NCBI GenBank assembly: GCA_017527905.1
Contig: JAFXPK010000023.1
Span: 1 to 64,000 of the forward strand
From: Paludibacteraceae bacterium
GTDB taxonomy: Bacteria > Bacteroidota > Bacteroidia > Bacteroidales > Paludibacteraceae
Direction of reading: 5' to 3'
DNA: 64,000 bases
The position numbers and the translations under genes were made by a program. Below are positions 17,594 through 28,144 of the stretch, in pieces. Within the stretch, counting starts at the first letter, position 1, and each line of letters starts with the position of its first letter. Under the pieces are notes generated by a model that was given only the letters and a program-made list of their open reading frames with translations, did no database searches and had not been told where the DNA came from.

Positions 17594-18829
17594 CTAATAT
17601 AAATCTGTTTCCTTCACATAACCGAAGTAATATTTTTTTTCGTGTTTACTTATTAGAGACAAATTCAACAAGTCGGAAGCATCCGTGATATCCTTCAGTT
17701 CTCCATCTGCGTAAAGCACCTTAATACTATCATTTTTAGGACGATAGGTATACGAAGAAACGGGATGGATGGTCACAAAATAACGAGCCTCCGTCTCGGT
17801 CAGTCCCAACCTCTCCGCAATTTTCTTGGCATGTTCACGCACCTCGCCGCCAAGGGGCTTCTTTTCCCGGACCTCTATCCTGAACAGCTTCCTGTTCACC
17901 AGATTGCGGCACAACGTCGAAAGCACCTTATCGTCACAAGAGGACCATGTCTTCACCGCACTGATGATGTCGGAGTCATCAAACATCGCATAATTGGACA
18001 ACGCCTCATCGGAATGGAGGAAATCCTTCCCCGTGATGTTATTTTCCAGGAAATAGGCGAACTGTGGAGCTGAGAACAACTTCTTCCCCTTCAAGGTGAG
18101 TTCCTTCGCACGAGCTAACGTCTTGATTAACACCTGTTCCGCCGCAACTGACGTTTTGTGGTAATAAACTTGCCAATACATCATCCTTCTGGCGATAAGG
18201 AACTTCTCGACAGAGTAGATTCCCTTCGCCTCAATGACCAATTGATCGTCATGCACATTGAGCATCTTGATGATGCGCGCGGCGCCCACGGCACCCTCAA
18301 CGACACCCGTGAAGAAACTATCACGGATCAGATAGTCCAACCGGTCCATGTCCAATTGGCTGGAGACAAGCTGGTGGAGGAATTTCTTCGGATACTGGTT
18401 CTTGAATATTCGCAGAGCCAGATTCAACGCCCCACCCATCTCTTTGTTGATATGCTCCATCATCAGCAGGGATATCTCCTCGTGGGAAATCTCCTGCGTC
18501 AACGTGTCCTCCAAAACATGGGAGAAGGGAGCATGGCCGATGTCATGCAGCAAGATGGCCGCCAAAGCAGCATCCGCCTCCTCATCCGTGATCTCCTGCC
18601 CCCTCGACCGCAACTGGGCGATCGCCTCCTCCATCAGGAACATCGCCCCCAAGGAGTGTTGGAAACGGGTGTGCTGAGCCCCCGGATATACCAAATAGCT
18701 CATTCCTAACTGTTTGATTCGTCCCAAACGTTGGAAATAAGGATGTTGTATCAAATCATAGTGCAACGCACTCGGTATCGAGATGAAGCCATGCACCGGA
18801 TCATTGATGATTTTTCTCTTATTATACAT
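17594..18829 (-). CDS. HD-domain phosphohydrolase (SAMHD1/dGTPase-like)
   Basis: A 411-residue metal-dependent phosphohydrolase. The N-terminus has NDPVHGFI and an arginine-rich RLGRIKQLG segment, followed by the HD motif HDIGHAPFSHVLE with metal ligands H and D, and QLDMDRLDYLIRDS further on. Proteins with this layout are related to SAMHD1 and bacterial dNTPases; substrates of the Bacteroidota members are not established. It starts 10 bases after pyrF and is likely co-transcribed, which would put two nucleotide-metabolism genes together, but this does not prove a dNTP substrate. Confidence 0.88.
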   Translation of the reverse strand: MYNKRKIINDPVHGFISIPSALHYDLIQHPYFQRLGRIKQLGMSYLVYPGAQHTRFQHSLGAMFLMEEAIAQLRSRGQEITDEEADAALAAILLHDIGHAPFSHVLEDTLTQEISHEEISLLMMEHINKEMGGALNLALRIFKNQYPKKFLHQLVSSQLDMDRLDYLIRDSFFTGVVEGAVGAARIIKMLNVHDDQLVIEAKGIYSVEKFLIARRMMYWQVYYHKTSVAAEQVLIKTLARAKELTLKGKKLFSAPQFAYFLENNITGKDFLHSDEALSNYAMFDDSDIISAVKTWSSCDDKVLSTLCRNLVNRKLFRIEVREKKPLGGEVREHAKKIAERLGLTETEARYFVTIHPVSSYTYRPKNDSIKVLYADGELKDITDASDLLNLSLISKHEKKYYFGYVKETDLY

Positions 18830-18839
18830 TCCTAACGGA

Positions 18840-19676
18840 TTATTCCAAAGACTTCAGGAACTCGCTCATCTGTTGTTGCACCTTCTTCGCCTCGGCTGCC
18901 GCAGCTTGGGCATAGTCTTCACCATTGGAGGCGTAAAGTATCGCGCGAGAAGAGTTCACCAAAAGTCCGCACTGCTTGTTCATGCCATGCTTAACGACCT
19001 CGGCCAGACTTCCTCCCTGCGCACCGATGCCTGGCACCAAAAGGAAGTGGTTCGGAATGATCTTACGGATATCCGCCAACATCTCCGCCTTCGTGGCGCC
19101 GACCACATACATCATGTTATCTTCGTTACCCCACTTCAGAGAGGTCTTCAAGACTTTCTCGAAAAGACGGTCGCCGGTCTCCTTGTCCTCCATGAACTGG
19201 AAATCGAACGCACCCTTGTTGGAGGTGAGGGCCAACAACGTCACCCATTTGTTTTCGTAAGTAAGGAAAGGCGAAACGGAGTCCTCTCCCATATAAGGAG
19301 CCACCGTCACGGAATCGAAGTCCAACGCCCCGAAGAAAGTCCTCGCATACATTGTGGAAGTGTTACCGATATCCCCACGCTTGGCATCGGCGATCAAGAA
19401 TTGGTCAGGGTACTTCTCGCGGATATAGTCGACCGTACGTTCCAACACATCCCAGCCTTGTAATCCGAGGCTCTCGTAGAAAGCCAAGTTGGGTTTGTAT
19501 GCCACGCAATACTCGGCGGTGGCGTCGATGATGGACTTGTTGAATTCAAAAATAGGGTCCAAATCACCTTCCCTGTCGAACAGGAACTCCGGAATCTTAT
19601 TCACGTCCGTATCCAAACCCACGCAAAGGAACGATCTTTTGCGCATGATATTCTCAAACAATTCTTCTCTAGTCAT
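18840..19676 (-). CDS. pyrF: Orotidine 5'-phosphate decarboxylase
   Basis: Last step of UMP synthesis: decarboxylates OMP. The catalytic Asp-Lys-Asp array is in [11 protein letters not shown], and the N-terminus shows CVGLDTD, with a phosphate-binding [10 protein letters not shown] late in the chain. Length 278 places it in the longer group of OMP decarboxylases found in Bacteroidota and Actinobacteria. It heads a two-gene unit with the HD phosphohydrolase. A TAnnTTTG element lies 40 bases upstream. Confidence 0.96.
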   Translation of the reverse strand: MTREELFENIMRKRSFLCVGLDTDVNKIPEFLFDREGDLDPIFEFNKSIIDATAEYCVAYKPNLAFYESLGLQGWDVLERTVDYIREKYPDQFLIADAKRGDIGNTSTMYARTFFGALDFDSVTVAPYMGEDSVSPFLTYENKWVTLLALTSNKGAFDFQFMEDKETGDRLFEKVLKTSLKWGNEDNMMYVVGATKAEMLADIRKIIPNHFLLVPGIGAQGGSLAEVVKHGMNKQCGLLVNSSRAILYASNGEDYAQAAAAEAKKVQQQMSEFLKSLE

Positions 19677-19715
19677 CTCTTGTTAAGTCTAAAAATGTTT
19701 TTAAATATTGCTTTG

Positions 19716-19723
19716 CAAAAATA
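19716..19723 (-). promoter_or_regulatory. Promoter -7 element upstream of pyrF
   Basis: TATTTTTG on the minus strand, 40 bases before the pyrF start. An ATTG (19743-19746, minus strand) lies 19 bases further up, at the -33 distance. Confidence 0.5.
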
Positions 19724-19873
19724 AGGCTAATTCGCGAATTTACAATTAGGTCGCAGCCTTATTTCAAGGTAATGGAGGAAGAGGATATTCTTCCAAACGA
19801 AAAAACATTCATTCCATTAATATTTTTTAAACCTAACGCATCGTCCAAAGTGTTCGAAATCCAACGGAAAGCC

Positions 19874-19881
19874 TAAATTTG
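19874..19881 (+). promoter_or_regulatory. Promoter -7 element upstream of the DUF2147 gene
   Basis: TAAATTTG fits TAnnTTTG, 36 bases before the start codon. A TTCG near 19853 may be a poor -33 box. Confidence 0.45.
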
Positions 19882-19916
19882 CGATTCGTAAGCAACTATA
19901 ATCAAACTTTAGCAAC

Positions 19917-20363
19917 ATGATGAAACAGACTATCATTACATTAGCATGCCTCCTCGCGATGGTCGCACCATCCTTCGCCCAGAATTTCGCAGGCGACAAA
20001 ATCATTGGCACATATTGGGTGGAACAAGATGGCGACAAATCCAAGGTGCGGTTCAGCAAAACAGGCGCCAACACCTACAAAGCTCAAATCATTTGGATTG
20101 AGAAGACGAAAGACGATAAGGGCAACCTCCGCACGGACATGAAGAACCCCGACAAGGCGAAACGACAAACACCCGCCGGCGAAATCGTCCTGGTGGAGAA
20201 AGTCTCCTATAAGGACGGGAAATGGACAGACGGAGAGATATACGACCCTACCCGAGGCAAATCATTCACCGTCAACATTTGGTTCAGCGACGCCAAGACG
20301 CTCTGCGTGAAAGGCTCGTTCGGACCCTTCAGCGAAAAGGTGTACTGGAAGAAACTGGAATAG
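19917..20363 (+). CDS. DUF2147 secreted protein
   Basis: A 148-residue exported protein. A signal peptide (about 1-21, ending PSFAQ) is followed by a DUF2147-type domain: IIGTYWVEQDGDKSKVRF, then RKxD-like charged segments, TPAGEIVL, GEIYDPTRGKSF and a final VKGSFGPFSEKVYWKK. The fold is thought to be a lipocalin-like beta barrel; the function is not established. It stands alone between the pyrF unit on the other strand and groES, with a hairpin plus T-run after the stop. Confidence 0.88.
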   Translation: MMKQTIITLACLLAMVAPSFAQNFAGDKIIGTYWVEQDGDKSKVRFSKTGANTYKAQIIWIEKTKDDKGNLRTDMKNPDKAKRQTPAGEIVLVEKVSYKDGKWTDGEIYDPTRGKSFTVNIWFSDAKTLCVKGSFGPFSEKVYWKKLE

Positions 20364-20390
20364 GCAGGCGGCATGTCCTACAATAGAGAC

Positions 20391-20425
20391 GAGGAGACAA
20401 TCCATCCGGGTTGCCTCTTTTTTTT
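20391..20425 (+). terminator. Terminator after the DUF2147 gene
   Basis: GAGG and CAA pair with TTG and CCTC across a small bulge, then comes a run of eight T at 20418-20425. Confidence 0.65.
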
Positions 20426-20493
20426 CACACGAGTCCACCCCACTCTGCCAAATTGACACGCAAGGAAGGGAAACATCTGCCAACACTACCGAT

Positions 20494-20525
20494 TTTGTCA
20501 GCAAAGCAAGGCGGACAACACTTTG
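20494..20525 (+). promoter_or_regulatory. Candidate groES-groEL promoter
   Basis: TTTG at 20494-20497, 20 bases, then ACACTTTG at 20518-20525, close to TAnnTTTG with AC in place of TA. It lies about 80 bases before groES. No CIRCE inverted repeat (TTAGCACTC-N9-GAGTGCTAA) is present, so HrcA control is not supported here. Confidence 0.45.
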
Positions 20526-20607
20526 GCACAGATTATGATGATAGATAAGTGGGACGCATCGAATGCGTCAGAGCTTTAATATAAACAAACTAAAAAATAT
20601 AATTATC

Positions 20608-20877
20608 ATGAACATTAAACCATTGGCAGACAGGGTTTTGGTAAAACCAGCTGCGGCAGAAGAGAAAACGGCAAGTGGAATCATCATTCCAGACTCCGCG
20701 AAAGAGAAACCTTTGAGAGGCGAAATCCTTGCCATCGGAAATGGCACGAAAGACGAAGAGATGGTCGTGAAAGTGGGCGACACCGTATTGTACGGCAAGT
20801 ACGCTGGCACTGAATTGGAGTTGGACGGTGAGAAATACCTCATCATGCGCCAAAGCGACATCCTCGCCATCATCTAA
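20608..20877 (+). CDS. groES: Co-chaperonin GroES (Hsp10)
   Basis: An 89-residue co-chaperonin that caps the GroEL chamber. It begins with the conserved [13 protein letters not shown]; the start was placed at that Met (20608) rather than 15 codons upstream, because the extension has no counterpart in the family. The mobile loop region [18 protein letters not shown] and the YGKYAGTE segment are present. groEL follows after 45 bases, the usual bicistronic arrangement. Confidence 0.97.
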   Translation: MNIKPLADRVLVKPAAAEEKTASGIIIPDSAKEKPLRGEILAIGNGTKDEEMVVKVGDTVLYGKYAGTELELDGEKYLIMRQSDILAII

Positions 20878-22560
<1,683 letters not shown>

Positions 22561-22582
22561 TCCACATTATATCTCATACGGG

Positions 22583-22617
22583 AAGGGTCGTCCGAATCGG
22601 ATGGCCCTTTTCTGTTT
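22583..22617 (+). terminator. groEL terminator
   Basis: A 12-bp stem, AAGGGTCGTCCG with CGGATGGCCCTT (two G-U pairs), then TTCTGTTTT. Confidence 0.85.
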
Positions 22618-22704
22618 TAAGTTAAGAGTTAATTCTTAATTAGAATATCACTCTTAGACAAGAAAAATTTAAACACCCATATCACAAAAAGCAATTAGAA
22701 TTAC

Positions 22705-22712
22705 TATCTTTG
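22705..22712 (+). promoter_or_regulatory. Promoter -7 element upstream of the aminotransferase
   Basis: TATCTTTG matches TAnnTTTG, about 68 bases before the start codon at 22781. Confidence 0.5.
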
Positions 22713-22780
22713 CACTTCTAAAGAAGAAGGATTGAAATTCTTCGATGACGAATGAATAAACTAGTAATATTTAAGACGAT

Positions 22781-23980
22781 ATGCCACAGACATCGAACCG
22801 AGGTCAGATTATGCCAGAGTCACCAATCAGGAAATTAGTTCCTCTGGCAGACAAAGCGAAAGAGAGAGGCGTAAAAGTGTACCATCTCAACATCGGACAA
22901 CCCGATTTGAAAACTCCACAGATTGCGCTTGACACGCTGAAGAAGATTGACCGGAAGATCCTTGAGTATAGTCCAAGTAACGGATTCAAGAGTCTTCGTC
23001 TCAAATTGGCTGAATACTATAAGAAATTCAACATAGATGTTGACGAGAAGGACATCATCATCACGAGTGGTGGTTCGGAAGCGGTGAACTTCGCCTTCAT
23101 GTCCTGCTTGGATCCAGGCGACGAGATCATCGTGCCAGAGCCTGCGTACGCCAACTACACGGCCTTCGCGATAGGCGCCGGAGCGATTGTCAAACCAATT
23201 GTATCCACCATTGAGGAAGGTTTCGCCCTACCCCACATCGAGCGTTTCGAGGAGATGATCACCCCGAAGACCAAGGGTATCCTCATCTGCAACCCGAACA
23301 ACCCGACAGGTTACCTCTACAACCAGAAGGAGATGAACAAGATCCGCGACCTCGTCAAAAAGTACGATTTGTACCTATTCTCCGACGAAGTATACCGTGA
23401 GTTCTGCTACACGGGTGCGCCATACATCTCAGCCTTCCATCTGAAAGGCATCGAGGACAACATCATACTATTCGACTCTGTGTCAAAACGTTACAGCGAA
23501 TGCGGTATCCGTGTGGGCGCCCTCGTCACCAAGAACGAGGCGGTAAGGAAAGCCGTGATGAAGTTCTGCCAAGCCAGACTGAGTCCGCCGTTGATCGGAC
23601 AGATCGTAGCGGAGGCTTCCATGGACACACCGGAGGAATACATGCTGGAGATGTACAACGAATACGTGGAGCGACGCAAATACCTGATCGACGGCCTCAA
23701 CAGAATACCAGACGTATACACACCGATACCGATGGGCGCCTTCTACACCGTGGCTAGACTGCCGATCGACGACTGCGACAAATTCTGCGCCTGGTTGCTG
23801 AACGAGTTCGAATATGAGGGTCAAACCGTCATGATGGCTCCCGCAACCGGTTTCTACACCGAAAAAGACAAGGGCAAGAACGAGGTCCGCGTCGCATACG
23901 TGTTGGAGAAGGAGGAATTGGCAAAGGCATTGAACGTATTAAAGAAAGCATTGGAAGTTTATCCAGGTCGAACTATCTAA
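22781..23980 (+). CDS. PLP-dependent class I/II aminotransferase (aspartate aminotransferase-like)
   Basis: A 399-residue fold-type I aminotransferase. HLNIGQPDLKTP near residue 35 is the substrate-binding start, NPNNPTGYLY carries the conserved Asn/Pro, the SDEVYREF segment holds the PLP Asp/Tyr, and the PLP lysine is in SVSKRYSECGIRVG with the phosphate-binding arginine after it. The N-terminal MPESPIRKL is shared by a Bacteroidota group annotated as aspartate aminotransferases. The amino-acid specificity cannot be proved from sequence. It heads a plus-strand group with a permease 6 bases downstream. Confidence 0.9.
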   Translation: MPQTSNRGQIMPESPIRKLVPLADKAKERGVKVYHLNIGQPDLKTPQIALDTLKKIDRKILEYSPSNGFKSLRLKLAEYYKKFNIDVDEKDIIITSGGSEAVNFAFMSCLDPGDEIIVPEPAYANYTAFAIGAGAIVKPIVSTIEEGFALPHIERFEEMITPKTKGILICNPNNPTGYLYNQKEMNKIRDLVKKYDLYLFSDEVYREFCYTGAPYISAFHLKGIEDNIILFDSVSKRYSECGIRVGALVTKNEAVRKAVMKFCQARLSPPLIGQIVAEASMDTPEEYMLEMYNEYVERRKYLIDGLNRIPDVYTPIPMGAFYTVARLPIDDCDKFCAWLLNEFEYEGQTVMMAPATGFYTEKDKGKNEVRVAYVLEKEELAKALNVLKKALEVYPGRTI

Positions 23981-23986
23981 CATGGC

Positions 23987-25234
23987 ATGAATTTAGAACT
24001 GTTCATCGCGAAACGCATCCATTTCGAAAAAAGAGGCGAGAAAAATGTTCCTCGTCCTATCGTGCGTATTGTGATGAACGGAATCGTGGTGAGCATCATG
24101 GTCATGTTAGTCTCCGTCGGCATCCTAAACGGATTCAAGACAGAAGTGAGGGAGAAACTGATCGGATTCGGCAGTCATATACAAATCTCCTCCTCCGTCA
24201 GCAACCAAACCTATGAGACACAGCCCATCCAGATTGGGCAAGGCATCATAGACTCCCTAAACGCACTCCCTGACGTCAAACATGCGCAATACTTCGCCAC
24301 CCAGCCTTGCATCCTGAAGGCGGGCGACATCATCCAAGGATGCGTGCTCAAAGGCATCGACAAGGACTACGAATGGAACTTCTTCCGCAACAACCTGAAG
24401 GAAGGGGAACTATTCACGGTCAACGATACCGCCACGACCAACCAGACAATCATTTCGAAGAAGATCGCCAACCTACTCGAACTGAAGGTGAACGACAAAT
24501 ACCTCGCCTATTTCATCATCGACGGGAAGGTGCGGGCTAGACAACTGACCGTGAGCGGCATCTACGAAACAGGCTTCCTGGACTACGACAAGCTCTTCAT
24601 CATAGGCGACATCAAGCATGTGCGGAAGCTGAACGGATGGGAAGACGACCAATGCAGCGGCGTGGAAGTCCTCATCAACGACTTCAACCGATTGGACATC
24701 GCGCAGGAACAGGTGTTCGACGTCATCGGCAACCAATACGACAACAACGGCAACTACTACCTGATGAAGACCATCAAGCAGATCAACCCGCAGATCTTCA
24801 GCTGGCTAGACTTGCTGAACACGAACGTGGTCATCATACTGGTACTCATGACCCTCGTCGCCGGCTTCACCATCATCTCAGGTCTGCTGATCCTCATCCT
24901 AGAGCGCACCAACATGATCGGCATGATGAAAGCCATGGGGGCGACCAACAAAAGCATCTGGAAGATTTTCTTCTATCACACATTCTTCCTGATAGGGAAA
25001 GGCGTTCTGATCGGCAACGTGATCGGCATCACGGTCTGCTATCTGCTCCAAAAGCACCAGATCCTTCCCCTCAATGCGGACGACTACTATGTGAGTTTCG
25101 TACCAGCCCGCCTGGAACTGATCCACATCATCATCGTGAACATCTGCACGATCCTCGTCTCCGCGGCCATCCTCCACATCCCGACCAATATCATAGCGAA
25201 AATATCACCCATCAAATCGATTAAGTTCGACTAA
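23987..25234 (+). CDS. LolC/LolE-like ABC transporter permease
   Basis: A 415-residue FtsX/MacB-type permease with one N-terminal helix (about 27-47), a large periplasmic domain (about 50-270) and three C-terminal helices (about 277-300, 325-345, 375-400). The N-terminal FIAKRIHFEK and the TNMIGMMKAMGATNKSIWKIF coupling helix match the lipoprotein-releasing LolC/E family. The partner ATPase LolD is not adjacent. It starts 6 bases after the aminotransferase and ends 13 bases before tgt, consistent with a transcript carrying envelope and tRNA functions. Confidence 0.88.
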   Translation: MNLELFIAKRIHFEKRGEKNVPRPIVRIVMNGIVVSIMVMLVSVGILNGFKTEVREKLIGFGSHIQISSSVSNQTYETQPIQIGQGIIDSLNALPDVKHAQYFATQPCILKAGDIIQGCVLKGIDKDYEWNFFRNNLKEGELFTVNDTATTNQTIISKKIANLLELKVNDKYLAYFIIDGKVRARQLTVSGIYETGFLDYDKLFIIGDIKHVRKLNGWEDDQCSGVEVLINDFNRLDIAQEQVFDVIGNQYDNNGNYYLMKTIKQINPQIFSWLDLLNTNVVIILVLMTLVAGFTIISGLLILILERTNMIGMMKAMGATNKSIWKIFFYHTFFLIGKGVLIGNVIGITVCYLLQKHQILPLNADDYYVSFVPARLELIHIIIVNICTILVSAAILHIPTNIIAKISPIKSIKFD

Positions 25235-25247
25235 AAGGACACAAGAC

Positions 25248-26378
25248 ATGAAGTTTGAATTACAACATACGGACGCCAAATGCCACGCCAGAGCAGGTCT
25301 CATCACAACTGACCATGGCGAGATCGAGACCCCCATATTCATGCCGGTCGGCACCCTAGGCTCTGTCAAAGGTGTCCATACAAGGGAGATCAAGGAAGAC
25401 ATAAAAGCCCAAATCATCTTGGGCAACACCTACCACCTCTACCTCCGTCCGGGCCTGAAGATACTCGAGCAGGCGGGCGGACTGCATAAGTTCAACGGGT
25501 GGGACAAGCCTATCCTGACGGACAGCGGCGGATTCCAAGTATTCTCCCTATCCGACAACAGGAAACTCACCGAAGAGGGATGCACCTTCCGCTCCCACAT
25601 CGACGGTTCCAAGCATATCTTCACGCCGGAAAACGTGGTGGACACGCAACGCATCATCGGGGCGGACATCATCATGGCGCTCGACGAATGCACCCCGGGA
25701 ACGGCCGACTACAACTATGCGAAAAAGTCTTGGGAACGTACCCAACGATGGTTGGTGCGCGGGCTCAAGCACTTCGACGAGACGGAGCCGAAATATGGCT
25801 ATAGCCAAACATTCTTCCCTATCGTACAAGGATGCACCTACAAGGACCTCCGTCAACGCTCAGCCGAATTCATCGCAGAACAAGGGAGAGAGGGGAACGC
25901 CATCGGCGGACTGGCGGTGGGAGAACCCGCCGAAGTGATGTACGAAATGATTGAAGTGGTGAACGAGATACTACCGACGGACAAACCACGTTACCTAATG
26001 GGAGTGGGAACGCCCGTCAACATATTGGAGGGCATCGAGAGAGGCGTGGACATGTTCGACTGCGTCATGCCAACCCGCAACGGACGCAACGGCATGCTCT
26101 TCACCAAACAGGGAATCATGAACATGAGGAACCTGAAATGGGCGAACGACTTCTCCCCTATCGAAGCGGACGGCGCCTCCTACGTGGACACAGCCTACAG
26201 CAGAGCCTACCTCCGCCACCTCTTCATCGCGGAGGAGCTATTAGCCCTGCAGATAGCCTCCATCCACAACCTCGCCTTCTACCTCTGGCTGGTCAAAGAG
26301 GCAAGGAAACATATTTTAGCGGATGACTTCTCCACATGGAAAGCATCCATGGTAAAACAACTTAGCGTAAGATTATGA
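25248..26378 (+). CDS. tgt: Queuine tRNA-ribosyltransferase
   Basis: Exchanges G34 for preQ1 in tRNAs with GUN anticodons. Conserved segments: TPIFMPVGTLGSVK at the start, LTDSGGFQVFSLS (general base Asp), ALDECTPG, GGLAVGEP and the nucleophile region DCVMPTRNGRNG. The length of 376 fits. An oddity is that the C-terminal zinc motif CxCxxC of E. coli/Zymomonas Tgt is absent; at that place the chain reads EADGASYVDTAYSRAYLRHLF, so only the last His remains. The lptG-like gene overlaps the stop by four bases (ATGA). Confidence 0.96.
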   Translation: MKFELQHTDAKCHARAGLITTDHGEIETPIFMPVGTLGSVKGVHTREIKEDIKAQIILGNTYHLYLRPGLKILEQAGGLHKFNGWDKPILTDSGGFQVFSLSDNRKLTEEGCTFRSHIDGSKHIFTPENVVDTQRIIGADIIMALDECTPGTADYNYAKKSWERTQRWLVRGLKHFDETEPKYGYSQTFFPIVQGCTYKDLRQRSAEFIAEQGREGNAIGGLAVGEPAEVMYEMIEVVNEILPTDKPRYLMGVGTPVNILEGIERGVDMFDCVMPTRNGRNGMLFTKQGIMNMRNLKWANDFSPIEADGASYVDTAYSRAYLRHLFIAEELLALQIASIHNLAFYLWLVKEARKHILADDFSTWKASMVKQLSVRL

Positions 26379-27526
26379 AGCAACAAGGAACACAGGAGAA
26401 AGGAATGAGCCCAAAATTCAGAGCAGAAGGGTTCTCATGGGATGACATACGCCTGAAACGATACGATTGGTATATCATCAAGAAATTCTTGGGAGCATTC
26501 TTCCTTTCCATCATATTGATCATCAGTATCGCTGTGGTATTCGACATATCCGAGAAGATTGACGACTTCATGGAGCACGAAGCCCCCCTGAAAGCGATCA
26601 TATTCAACTACTATCTTAACTTCATCCCTTACTACGCGAACCTATTCAGTCCGCTGTTCACCTTCATCGCGGTGATTTTCTTCACCTCCAAATTGGCGAA
26701 CAACTCGGAAATCATCGCCACATACGCCTCCGGCATCAGTTTCTACCGCCTCACAAGGCCATACATGATATCTGCGGGAGTCATCGCCCTGATGACCTTC
26801 ATTTTAAGCGGTTATGTCATTCCTCCAGCCAATGTGGAACGTATTGATTTCCAAGAGGAATACATAAAGAAAAAGAAGAAGGACAACGTCCTGAAAGTGC
26901 AAATGGAGGTCTCACCCAACGAAATCCTCTACATCGACTATTTTGACAGGGAGGATAACAAGGGACACCGCGTCTCCATGGATGTATACAAGGACAAATC
27001 CATCATCTCCCGCATCACGGCCCAAAACATCATCTGGGACGGCGGACACTCCTGGCATTACAACAAATACACCAAACGTGACTTCGACGGATTGTACGAA
27101 TCCATCACGAAGGGAGACACCTTGAACGTGACCCTCAACATCATACCGGACGATTTCTTCATCTTCCCAGGCATGCAGGAACAGATGAACAACAAAGAGT
27201 TGAAGGTCTACATAGAGCGACAAAGGACACGAGGCATCGGCAACATCAAGAACTTCGAACTGGAATACGAGAAACGTTACGCCTTCCCGTTCGCCGCTTT
27301 CATCCTGACCATCATAGGACTCTCACTCTCATCGAAGAAGGTGAAAGGAGGCATGGGCCTCAACCTAGCGCTAGGCCTGTTGTTGAGCATCCTGTACATC
27401 CTATTCTACTCCATCTCGTCCACCTTCACGGTCAACGGTTCGCTCTCCCCAATGCTGGCGACTTGGATGCCGAACGTGGTATTCTCCATCATCGCGGCAT
27501 ATCTATATAAGAGAGCTCCGAAATAA
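26375..27526 (+). CDS. LptF/LptG-family LPS transport permease
   Basis: A 383-residue inner-membrane protein with the YjgP/YjgQ fold: membrane segments near residues 37-58, 80-105, 125-145, then a periplasmic beta-jellyroll of about 120 residues, and three C-terminal helices. The segment YDWYIIKKFLGAFF and LTRPYMISAGV are typical. LptF and LptG with LptB pull LPS from the inner membrane to the LptC/A bridge. Whether this is F or G is not decided here. It overlaps tgt by four bases and so is translationally coupled. Confidence 0.9.
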   Translation: MKQQGTQEKGMSPKFRAEGFSWDDIRLKRYDWYIIKKFLGAFFLSIILIISIAVVFDISEKIDDFMEHEAPLKAIIFNYYLNFIPYYANLFSPLFTFIAVIFFTSKLANNSEIIATYASGISFYRLTRPYMISAGVIALMTFILSGYVIPPANVERIDFQEEYIKKKKKDNVLKVQMEVSPNEILYIDYFDREDNKGHRVSMDVYKDKSIISRITAQNIIWDGGHSWHYNKYTKRDFDGLYESITKGDTLNVTLNIIPDDFFIFPGMQEQMNNKELKVYIERQRTRGIGNIKNFELEYEKRYAFPFAAFILTIIGLSLSSKKVKGGMGLNLALGLLLSILYILFYSISSTFTVNGSLSPMLATWMPNVVFSIIAAYLYKRAPK

Positions 27527-27582
27527 TAGGATAAGGATTTGGATTTGTCACATATTCTCTAACGAAACATAATTCACAAGAT

Positions 27583-28089
27583 ATGGAAAAAAGATATAAA
27601 TGGATTGTAATCATCATCTGTCTTCTAATTGTCAGAGGGGTAGTTCATTTCTTAAAATCAAGGAAGGATACCCCAGAGACTCAAACTCAAACTGAAATTG
27701 TCACAGAAACAGAGGAGAAGAGACCTTGGGGGAATGGAAAGGTAGACAGCATATCAGAAGATCAGTTCATCAAGTTAGTGGCGGATTTTAACACTGACAA
27801 AGATACATACATAGGCGAAGGACCCGCATTTGTGGACATTTATACGACATGGTGCGGTCCGTGCAAGCAACTCGCCCCCATTATTGAAGCATTGGCGGAT
27901 GGTTGCGCAGGAACATTTCAGTTCTACAAATTGGATTTAGACCAAAATCCAAACTTGGCCGCCGCTTATAACATCCATTCCATCCCCTATATCCTATATT
28001 GCGATAGCTCTAAAATTCGGAGAGTTTTGCCAGACGAGATGATGTCGATCATCAAAAAGACCCAAACAGAGATAGGAATAATTTTTTAG
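27583..28089 (+). CDS. Membrane-anchored thioredoxin-fold protein
   Basis: A 168-residue protein with a single N-terminal hydrophobic segment (about 7-24) that could be an uncleaved anchor, a Thr/Glu-rich linker to about 50, and a thioredoxin domain with active site TTWCGPCKQLAP and the cis-proline SIPY. This suggests a periplasm-facing disulfide oxidoreductase; direction of electron flow is unknown. The gene is 56 bases after the lptG-like gene and convergent with the C10 protease gene, whose stop is 55 bases away. The linker is variable and A/T-rich compared with the upstream genes. Confidence 0.85.
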   Translation: MEKRYKWIVIIICLLIVRGVVHFLKSRKDTPETQTQTEIVTETEEKRPWGNGKVDSISEDQFIKLVADFNTDKDTYIGEGPAFVDIYTTWCGPCKQLAPIIEALADGCAGTFQFYKLDLDQNPNLAAAYNIHSIPYILYCDSSKIRRVLPDEMMSIIKKTQTEIGIIF

Positions 28090-28144
28090 GAGCGAGCAGG
28101 TTGACGCACACTTTCCCTTGGCAAAATCTCCCTTGCAGATTTTA

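Noticed and set aside
20494..20607. CIRCE operator before groES
   Set aside because: The inverted repeat TTAGCACTC-N9-GAGTGCTAA is absent.
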